A stretch of DNA of 5,220 nt from an uncultured Lachnospiraceae bacterium. Lineage in GTDB: Bacteria > Bacillota_A > Clostridia > Lachnospirales > Lachnospiraceae. This document shows positions 1 through 3,660 of this stretch, piece after piece. Under the pieces are notes generated by a model that had not been told where the DNA came from, made no database searches, and worked only from the letters and a program-made list of their open reading frames with translations. Both the position numbers and the translations under genes were made by a program. The stretch spans positions 1 through 5,220 of the forward strand of contig CANOBT010000298.1 of NCBI GenBank assembly GCA_947564305.1. Reading direction: 5' to 3'. Numbering within the stretch: the stretch's first letter is position 1; every line of letters starts with the position of its first letter.

Positions 1-598
1 ACCTCCTCTGGTTCACGATAAAGGGACAATGCAGTTCCCGCAAAAGATGCAAGGCTTTTTCCGTATATTCCTTATCATAGTTGGACACTCCCACATAGAG
101 CGCCTTCCCGCTCCTTACGATATCCGCAAGCGCAGTCATGGTCTCCTCAAGCGGCGTCTCCGTGTCCATCCGGTGATGATAGAAAATATCCACATAATCC
201 AGTTTCATCCGCCTCAAACTCTGGTCAAGGCTTGCCATCAGATACTTTCTGCTCCCAAAATCTCCATAAGGTCCTTCCCACATATGATATCCTGCCTTTG
301 TGGTAATCAAAAGTTCGTCCCTGTAGAGCCTGAAATCGTCCTCCATCAGCCTCCCCAAATTTTCCTCCGCGCTGCCGCTGTCAGGCCCATAATTATTTGC
401 CAAATCAAACTGGGTGATGCCGTTGTCAAAAGCAGTCCTGCACATTGCCCGCATATTATCATAGGAGTCCCCAGAGCCAAAATTGTGCCAAAGCCCCAGC
501 GAAACTGCCGGGAATTTTAATCCGCTCCTGCCTACTCTGTGATATTCCATTTTCTCATAACGTTCCTGTTTTGCCGCATACATGTTTAAATGATTCAT
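1..598 (-). CDS. Aldo/keto reductase, YghZ/Gpr type (N-terminal 199 residues, cut by window edge)
   Basis: An NADPH-dependent cytosolic oxidoreductase with the (beta/alpha)8 aldo/keto reductase fold. E. coli YghZ, the closest protein I recall, reduces L-glyceraldehyde 3-phosphate and methylglyoxal; the substrate here is inferred only. Reading the minus strand gives segments very like YghZ: SLGLWHNFG (33-41), FDLANNYGP (64-72), GSAEENFGRL (75-84), TTKAGYHMW (99-107) and SRKYLMASLDQSL (116-128). The catalytic tetrad is visible as Asp65, Tyr70, Lys101 and His142 (in IFYHHR). The SGKALYVGVSNY segment (163-174) follows. The usual family length is about 330-350 residues, so roughly 40% lies beyond position 1. 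The ATG at 596-598 is chosen because an AAGGAGG site sits just upstream. An in-frame ATG five codons later (Met6) matches the family N-terminus nearly as well but is too far from that site. The gene is divergent from the B3/B4 gene and has its own promoter. No frame disruption is seen. Confidence 0.93.
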   Translation of the reverse strand, partial: MNHLNMYAAKQERYEKMEYHRVGRSGLKFPAVSLGLWHNFGSGDSYDNMRAMCRTAFDNGITQFDLANNYGPDSGSAEENLGRLMEDDFRLYRDELLITTKAGYHMWEGPYGDFGSRKYLMASLDQSLRRMKLDYVDIFYHHRMDTETPLEETMTALADIVRSGKALYVGVSNYDKEYTEKALHLLRELHCPFIVNQRR

Positions 599-600
599 TT

Positions 601-609
601 CTCCTCCTT
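601..609 (-). promoter_or_regulatory. Shine-Dalgarno for the aldo/keto reductase
   Basis: On the minus strand AAGGAGGAG lies two to four bases before the ATG at 598, depending on which register pairs with 16S rRNA. The spacing is short, but the match is strong enough to favour this start over the ATG at 583. Confidence 0.75.
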
Positions 610-642
610 ATTTTCGTCCATACGCTTTACCTTTCACTATCT

Positions 643-671
643 ATTATAAAAAACAAAAGAACATAACGCAA
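643..671 (-). promoter_or_regulatory. Sigma-A-type promoter of the aldo/keto reductase
   Basis: Minus-strand -35 TTGCGT (666-671), a 17-base spacer and a perfect -10 TATAAT (643-648). The predicted start is near 636, giving a leader of about 38 bases. The -10 is consensus; the -35 matches mainly in its TTG. Confidence 0.7.
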
Positions 672-690
672 TATTTTTACAGCCGCAAAG

Positions 691-719
691 TTGCAAAACA
701 CAGGGAAAAGATTTATGAT
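691..719 (+). promoter_or_regulatory. Sigma-A-type promoter of the B3/B4-domain gene
   Basis: Plus-strand -35 TTGCAA (691-696), a 17-base spacer and -10 TATGAT (714-719). The predicted start is near 726, so the leader is about 70 bases. The -35 box lies only 19 bases from the -35 of the divergent aldo/keto reductase promoter, so the two polymerases could compete or share a regulator. Confidence 0.6.
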
Positions 720-780
720 AGAAAAAGCAGAAATGATATCAAAAGATACCGATAATGCCACTGATATTACAGAATCGAAA

Positions 781-787
781 AAAGGAG
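781..787 (+). promoter_or_regulatory. Shine-Dalgarno that decides the B3/B4 gene start
   Basis: AAAGGAG lies eight bases before the ATG at 796. This strong site, together with a promoter whose -10 overlaps the upstream in-frame ATG at 715, makes 796 the preferred start. The TTG at 691 and the ATG at 715, both in the same open frame, are disfavoured. Confidence 0.75.
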
Positions 788-795
788 TCGATACA

Positions 796-1458
796 ATGAA
801 ACATTTACAGATTGATCCGAATATGAAAGCGCTCTGGCCTGCAACAAGGGTAGGCTGCTTTCAGTACAGCGTTCAAGTGGAGAAGAAGAACGAAGAGATG
901 TGGAAATACCTCAAGAAGGAAATTTTCAAAAAAGTGAAGGACGCAATTTTTGACTACGGTGTCAATGAGATTCCCAATATCAAGGAATCCCGCCAGGCTT
1001 ACAAGGCGTTCGGGAAAGACCCCAGCCGTTACCGCGTTTCCTCCGAGGCTCTGATTCGCAGAATTGGACAGGGGAAAGGGCTTTATGAGGTAAATACGGT
1101 GGTTGACGTCAACAACCTAATTTCTATTCAGTCCGGGTTCTCGGTGGGTTCGTATGACGCAGGCAAAATCGGGGCTGAGCTAATTTTCCGTGTGGGCAGG
1201 GACAATGAGACTTATAAGGGCATCGGAAAGGATGAAATCAAGATTGGCGGGCTTCCCGTGCTGGCAGATGACGAAGGGGCAATCGGAAGCTCTACCAGCG
1301 ACTCTGAACGCGCCATGATTACGGAAGAGGCAGCCGAAGTCTTAACCCTTATCTATTCTTTCTCAGAGAATCAGGATTTGGAGCAGGCAATGGAATACGG
1401 GAAGAAATATCTGGAAAAATATGCCGGTGCAAAAGATATCCAGCGCTGGATTGTGTAA
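796..1458 (+). CDS. Stand-alone B3/B4 domain protein (PheRS beta-subunit editing-domain family, COG3382 type)
   Basis: A predicted cytosolic protein of 220 residues consisting of little more than a B3/B4 domain. In phenylalanyl-tRNA synthetase beta subunits this domain hydrolyses mischarged Tyr-tRNA(Phe). Free-standing copies are widespread in bacteria and archaea but their role is poorly defined, so trans-editing of mischarged tRNA is an inference from fold. Diagnostic segments are YKAFGKDPSRYRVSSEALIRR (start 69), YEVNTVVDVNNLISIQSG (97-114), a GSYDAGKI stretch (118-125), and LADDEGAIGS followed by SDSER (156-172), typical of the pocket lined by Asp/Gly/Ser residues. There is no aminoacylation, anticodon-binding or zinc domain, no signal peptide and no membrane segment. 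The gene is monocistronic, with its own promoter and a structured repeat after the stop. The open frame extends upstream to 691, but the extension is low-complexity, charged and poorly supported. Confidence 0.85.
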   Translation: MKHLQIDPNMKALWPATRVGCFQYSVQVEKKNEEMWKYLKKEIFKKVKDAIFDYGVNEIPNIKESRQAYKAFGKDPSRYRVSSEALIRRIGQGKGLYEVNTVVDVNNLISIQSGFSVGSYDAGKIGAELIFRVGRDNETYKGIGKDEIKIGGLPVLADDEGAIGSSTSDSERAMITEEAAEVLTLIYSFSENQDLEQAMEYGKKYLEKYAGAKDIQRWIV

Positions 1459-1538
1459 GTTTCCGCCGACGGATTCAGCCCGCTGAGCCAAGCAGCGGGC
1501 TACGCTGAGGCTTTTCGGCATGTACCATTGGCGGAAAC
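1459..1538. repeat. 80-base nested inverted repeat between convergent genes (possible bidirectional attenuator)
   Basis: The outer arms are GTTTCCGCC (1459-1467) and GGCGGAAAC (1530-1538), a perfect 9-bp inverted repeat. Inside lies GCCCGCTG (1478-1485) with CAGCGGGC (1493-1500), an 8-bp stem with a 7-base loop. GCCGA (1465-1469) can alternatively pair with TCGGC (1515-1519), and TCAGC (1475-1479) with GCTGA (1504-1508). It begins at the last base of the B3/B4 stop codon region and ends 20 bases before the stop of the convergent acetyltransferase gene. It has no U-tract next to the stem, so it is not a textbook terminator. It could be a transcription attenuator for both strands or a small dispersed palindromic element. 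Confidence 0.65.
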
Positions 1539-1557
1539 AGACAAGTATAACCTAAGG

Positions 1558-2067
1558 TTATTTCGTGTCTAGAATTCTTTCAGCCAGAATCACCTCGTCT
1601 GCCGCATTACTCGTCGTTTCCCTTAACCGAATGAAACCGTTTTTCATCCAAAAATGTTCCGACTGCGGATTTCCCTTTACCCATGCAAGACGGACAGAAC
1701 GATATCCTTGTTCTGCAAGATAACCGCACAGCTCTTCAATGATTGCGGTTCCGACGCCTTCGTTCTGCCGCAAAATATCTGTCATGAAAAATCCGATATA
1801 CGCAATGTCATTTTCAGGATATCCGTCTATCAAATCCATAACTGCAATCAACTTTTCATTCTGATAAAATCCGACATAATATTTGTCCTTACCGTCCTTT
1901 CCGGGCGGCAAAGTTCTCATGTCTTCACGAATGGAATCCCGCGTAACAAAGGGCGGGCAATATTCATAGTATAAGACATTTTTACTGAGCAGCCCATATA
2001 TTTCATCCACGTTCCGGTCGGCAAGCCTTAGGACTTTATATTGATTTGAAAATAATTCTATCTGCAT
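1558..2067 (-). CDS. GNAT-family N-acetyltransferase
   Basis: A cytosolic acetyl-CoA-dependent N-acetyltransferase of 169 residues, the usual single-domain GNAT length; the acceptor substrate cannot be told. The core beta4/alpha3 acetyl-CoA site is RQNEGVGTAIIEEL (100-113), with the family Q-x-x-G-x-G signature at Gln101, Gly104 and Gly106. It is preceded by the beta4 strand IAYIGFFM (88-95). The C-terminal motif is GNPQSEHFWMKNGFIRL (132-148), the common N-x-x-x-x-x-F-x-x-x-G-F pattern of beta5/alpha4. The gene is second in an operon behind the methyltransferase, 12 bases downstream of its stop. Its Shine-Dalgarno GGGGAG touches that stop, so the two are probably translated from one mRNA and perhaps coupled. 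Pairs like this often modify small molecules or ribosomal components, but nothing here fixes the target. Confidence 0.9.
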   Translation of the reverse strand: MQIELFSNQYKVLRLADRNVDEIYGLLSKNVLYYEYCPPFVTRDSIREDMRTLPPGKDGKDKYYVGFYQNEKLIAVMDLIDGYPENDIAYIGFFMTDILRQNEGVGTAIIEELCGYLAEQGYRSVRLAWVKGNPQSEHFWMKNGFIRLRETTSNAADEVILAERILDTK

Positions 2068-2074
2068 GAAGTTT

Positions 2075-2080
2075 CTCCCC
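2075..2080 (-). promoter_or_regulatory. Shine-Dalgarno of the GNAT gene, touching the methyltransferase stop
   Basis: GGGGAG on the minus strand lies seven bases before the ATG at 2067. Its first G is the last base of the methyltransferase TAG stop, an arrangement that favours translational coupling. Confidence 0.7.
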
Positions 2081-2679
2081 TATTGCTTTGTAATGACGGC
2101 TACGGCACAAGGTATTCTTCCGTCAATGATAGAATATTCAACATTTTTATACCCTGCATCTCCAAAAAATTTTCGGTAGGAATCGATGTTAAACTGTCGC
2201 TTAAAATTTACGCCCGCCGCCTCAAGCAGACGCACTGCTCTTTTATTTCCCCCGTCAGACATATTAATATATGTGGGAATAATGATTTTACCGCCCGGCT
2301 TACATACTCTCTCCAGCTCTTTGACTGCTCGATAGGGGTCTTCCAACAAATGAATCACATTTCCTGCGATTACTTTATCAAATTTATTATCATGGCAGTT
2401 GAGCCGTGTCATATCTGCACATTTTATTTTAATATTTTGATATTTCCTGCATTTTTTTGAAGTTTGCTTTAACATTCCTTTGGATAAATCCGTTGCAATC
2501 ATTCGCTTACATTTCGGTGCAATATATCTGGTGATTGCGCCTGTCCCACAGGCACATTCCAAGACAATGTCGTTTTGCATAATTTCCTCTGCCACTTTTT
2601 TACCTAATCCACGGTACACCTTACGGTTATACACTGTTTCAAAAAAATCATAAAATCCAGATACTTTATCCCAAAACAT
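2080..2679 (-). CDS. Class I SAM-dependent methyltransferase (UbiE-like, Methyltransf_11 type)
   Basis: A soluble small-molecule-type methyltransferase of 199 residues with a Rossmann-like fold. The SAM-binding motif I is VLECACGTGAITRYIA (39-54), with the G-x-G at 45-47. The acidic residue ending beta2 is Asp64 in ATDLSKGML, and the adenine-contacting Asp89 lies in CADMTRL. Motif II/post-II is FDKVIAGNVIHLLEDP (100-115), and motif III is LERVCKPGGKIII (122-134). The N-terminal FYDFFETVYNRKVYRGLGKK resembles UbiE-like helper helices. The substrate is unknown: the family covers quinones, lipids, small amines and natural products. It is the first gene of an operon with the GNAT gene, under a near-consensus promoter, and is divergent from the helix-turn-helix/superoxide-reductase-like gene, its most likely regulator by position. 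The ATG at 2679 is supported by AAAGGAG nine bases upstream. Confidence 0.9.
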   Translation of the reverse strand: MFWDKVSGFYDFFETVYNRKVYRGLGKKVAEEIMQNDIVLECACGTGAITRYIAPKCKRMIATDLSKGMLKQTSKKCRKYQNIKIKCADMTRLNCHDNKFDKVIAGNVIHLLEDPYRAVKELERVCKPGGKIIIPTYINMSDGGNKRAVRLLEAAGVNFKRQFNIDSYRKFFGDAGYKNVEYSIIDGRIPCAVAVITKQ

Positions 2680-2688
2680 AAGCGCCTT

Positions 2689-2695
2689 CTCCTTT
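2689..2695 (-). promoter_or_regulatory. Shine-Dalgarno of the methyltransferase
   Basis: AAAGGAG on the minus strand, nine bases before the ATG at 2679. Confidence 0.75.
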
Positions 2696-2728
2696 CAAAA
2701 TTCGCGTTCCTGTGTACGCTTACAGAAC

Positions 2729-2747
2729 TTTACGGTTGCTACGTAAA
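2729..2747. promoter_or_regulatory. Candidate operator: inverted repeat across the methyltransferase transcription start
   Basis: TTTACG (2729-2734) and CGTAAA (2742-2747) form a perfect 6-bp inverted repeat with a 7-base centre. It covers the predicted start (about 2744) of the methyltransferase-GNAT transcript. One arm lies at or before that start, so an RNA hairpin is less likely than a protein-binding site. By position the divergent XRE-type regulator is the obvious candidate. No binding data can be read from sequence. Confidence 0.4.
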
Positions 2748-2750
2748 CAT

Positions 2751-2779
2751 ATTATATTCCTTACGATTCATATTATCAA
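2751..2779 (-). promoter_or_regulatory. Sigma-A-type promoter of the methyltransferase-GNAT operon
   Basis: Minus-strand -35 TTGATA (2774-2779), a 17-base spacer and perfect -10 TATAAT (2751-2756). The predicted start is near 2744, giving a leader of about 64 bases to the ATG at 2679. Confidence 0.8.
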
Positions 2780-2812
2780 GCACATCTTTGAGCATTCTCT
2801 ACGGAACGTTTA

Positions 2813-2840
2813 TTGAAATTAAAAGTTTCTGTATTATAAT
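2813..2840 (+). promoter_or_regulatory. Sigma-A-type promoter of the HTH/superoxide-reductase-like gene
   Basis: Plus-strand -35 TTGAAA (2813-2818), a 16-base spacer and perfect -10 TATAAT (2835-2840). The predicted start is near 2847, so the leader is only about 17 bases and the Shine-Dalgarno lies at the extreme 5' end of the mRNA. The short palindrome ACGGAACGT (2801-2809) sits just upstream of the -35. Confidence 0.78.
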
Positions 2841-2846
2841 GGTATG

Positions 2847-2854
2847 AGGAGGAG
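2847..2854 (+). promoter_or_regulatory. Shine-Dalgarno of the HTH/superoxide-reductase-like gene
   Basis: AGGAGGAG lies nine bases before the ATG at 2864 and fixes that start. Confidence 0.8.
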
Positions 2855-2863
2855 CAAAATAAG

Positions 2864-3448
2864 ATGGATAATGTAAAAATCGGGCAGCTCATTTACAGGC
2901 TGCGGAAAGAGAATCGGCTGACTCAATTGCAGTTGGCAGAACAATTGGGCGTCAGTGACAAGGCGGTTTCAAAATGGGAGCGGGGCATGGGCTGTCCGGA
3001 TGTTTCTTTGCTTACGGATTTGTCGAATATATTTCATGTGGATTTGGAAAAACTGCTTTCCGGGGAGATGGATGAAAATGAGATTTTAGGAGGGAATATG
3101 AAGAAAATGAATTTTTATATCTGTCCGTCTTGTGGTAATATGATTACCGCAATGACAGATACGAACGTTTCTTGCTGCGGCAAAAAGCTAAGTCCTCAGC
3201 AGCCAATAAAAGCAGGTGAGGACGAGAAACTGAATGTAGAAATGATTGATGATAACTATTTTATTACAAGCAATCATCCGATGACGCGGGAACACTATAT
3301 TGCGTTTACGGCGCTCTTGACGGGCGACAGCATTATGCTTCGCAAACAATATCCGGAATGGGATCTTCAGGTGCGGATACCTGCATTTGCACATGGAAAA
3401 CTGCTATGGTATTGTACGAAGCATGGGCTGTTTTATCAATACGTGTAG
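2864..3448 (+). CDS. XRE-family HTH regulator fused to a desulfoferrodoxin/superoxide-reductase-like domain
   Basis: A 194-residue two-part protein. Residues 5-66 form a classic XRE (HTH_3) DNA-binding domain: IGQLIYRLRKENRLTQLQLA, then the recognition region VSDKAVSKWERG (30-41) and PDVSLLTDLSNIF (45-57). After a short linker (67-82), residues 83-194 resemble desulfoferrodoxin. FYICPSCGNMI (84-94) with SCCGKKL (103-109) gives Cys87, Cys90, Cys104 and Cys105, the pattern of the rubredoxin-like Fe(Cys)4 centre I. NHPMTREHYIAF (137-148) gives His138 and His144, and YCTKHGLF (183-190) gives Cys184 and His187, matching centre II ligands. The first centre II histidine with its neighbouring glutamate is not recognisable: EKLNVEMID (121-129) stands where EKHVPVIE occurs in true superoxide reductases. 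The family of such fusions exists in Clostridia to my recollection; its function is not established. A redox- or metal-sensing regulator is inferred. Confidence 0.88.
   Translation: MDNVKIGQLIYRLRKENRLTQLQLAEQLGVSDKAVSKWERGMGCPDVSLLTDLSNIFHVDLEKLLSGEMDENEILGGNMKKMNFYICPSCGNMITAMTDTNVSCCGKKLSPQQPIKAGEDEKLNVEMIDDNYFITSNHPMTREHYIAFTALLTGDSIMLRKQYPEWDLQVRIPAFAHGKLLWYCTKHGLFYQYV
3088..3100 (+). promoter_or_regulatory. Possible internal translation start before the superoxide-reductase-like domain
   Basis: AGGAGGG (3088-3094) is followed by an in-frame ATG at 3098 (codon 79), exactly at the linker/domain junction. A second in-frame ATG lies at 3107 (codon 82). The spacing to 3098 is short (four bases after AGGAGG) and to 3107 long (13), so initiation is uncertain. 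If used, it would give a free 113- to 116-residue iron-binding domain from the same mRNA. The site could instead simply result from Gly-Gly-Asn-Met codons. Confidence 0.3.
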
Positions 3449-3471
3449 CGAATTGATTTTTCAGTTGGGAC

Positions 3472-3508
3472 GGGGCTGCTGATACCCTTTACATTTTGCA
3501 GCAGCCTC
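3472..3508 (+). terminator. Hairpin after the HTH gene, probable weak terminator
   Basis: GGCTGCTG (3474-3481) and CAGCAGCC (3499-3506) form a perfect 8-bp stem, extendable by a G-T wobble and a G-C pair to 3472/3508, with a 17-base loop. It starts 23 bases after the HTH stop codon. It is followed only by TTTAG, not a real T-tract, so termination efficiency is doubtful. On the minus strand the same stem would partly occlude the orphan AGGAGG site there. Confidence 0.4.
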
Positions 3509-3513
3509 CTTTA
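3489..3513 (-). other. Orphan Shine-Dalgarno and ATG followed at once by a stop codon
   Basis: Directly at the TAA of the start-less small frame, the minus strand reads AAAGGAGG (3505-3512), ten bases of spacer, then ATG (3494-3492) followed immediately by TAA (3491-3489). It looks like the translation initiation signal of a further downstream gene whose body is gone. A coincidental match or a minimal regulatory start-stop are the alternatives. Confidence 0.35.
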
Positions 3514-3660
3514 GCTGTGTTCCAGATGGAGATATTTCTCCCGGGTAGCAAGTCCACCGCGGATGTGACGCTCGGACTTGTTGAGATCCAGTATTTTACG
3601 GGCTTCCGCCGCTAAGGACGGATTGACTTGGAGGAGACGTTCTGTTACATCTTTATGTAT
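3511..3660 (-). pseudogene. Small start-less frame downstream of the recombinase (49 codons, unrecognised)
   Basis: The minus strand carries an open frame, bounded upstream by an in-frame stop at 3673-3675, whose codons look protein-coding. It reads HKDVTERLLQVNPSLAAEA, then RKILDLNKSERHIRGGLATR, then EKYLHLEHS before TAA. It contains no ATG, GTG or TTG. The best candidate start is the ATA at 3658-3660, where a single G-to-A change from ATG would explain the loss. That start would overlap the last codons of the recombinase by eight bases, as in coupled genes of mobile elements. The protein would be small, basic and helical. I recall similar short proteins beside clostridial recombinases but cannot name the family, so no function is given. 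It could also be a remnant of a longer gene cut by the recombinase insertion, or be started at a non-canonical codon. Confidence 0.45.

Noticed and set aside
29..666. Plus-strand open frames opposite the aldo/keto reductase
   Set aside because: They lie antisense to a clearly conserved reductase, have no recognisable domain or Shine-Dalgarno, and their His/Pro/Cys-rich composition is typical of a shadow frame.
691..795. N-terminal extension of the B3/B4 gene starting at TTG 691 or ATG 715
   Set aside because: The ATG at 796 has a strong AAAGGAG at good spacing. The region 691-719 reads as a TTGCAA-17-TATGAT promoter, and the extension is charged, low-complexity and not part of the known domain.
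1654..2460. Plus-strand open frames opposite the GNAT and methyltransferase genes
   Set aside because: The antisense strand of both well-supported genes gives Cys/Ile/Phe-rich translations with no motifs and no upstream ribosome site.
2729..2747. RNA hairpin or riboswitch in the methyltransferase leader
   Set aside because: One arm of the inverted repeat falls at or before the predicted transcription start and the leader is only about 64 bases, so a protein operator fits better.
3188..3394. Minus-strand open frame inside the HTH/superoxide-reductase-like gene
   Set aside because: It lies antisense to the conserved iron-binding motifs, and no ribosome site or known domain is present.
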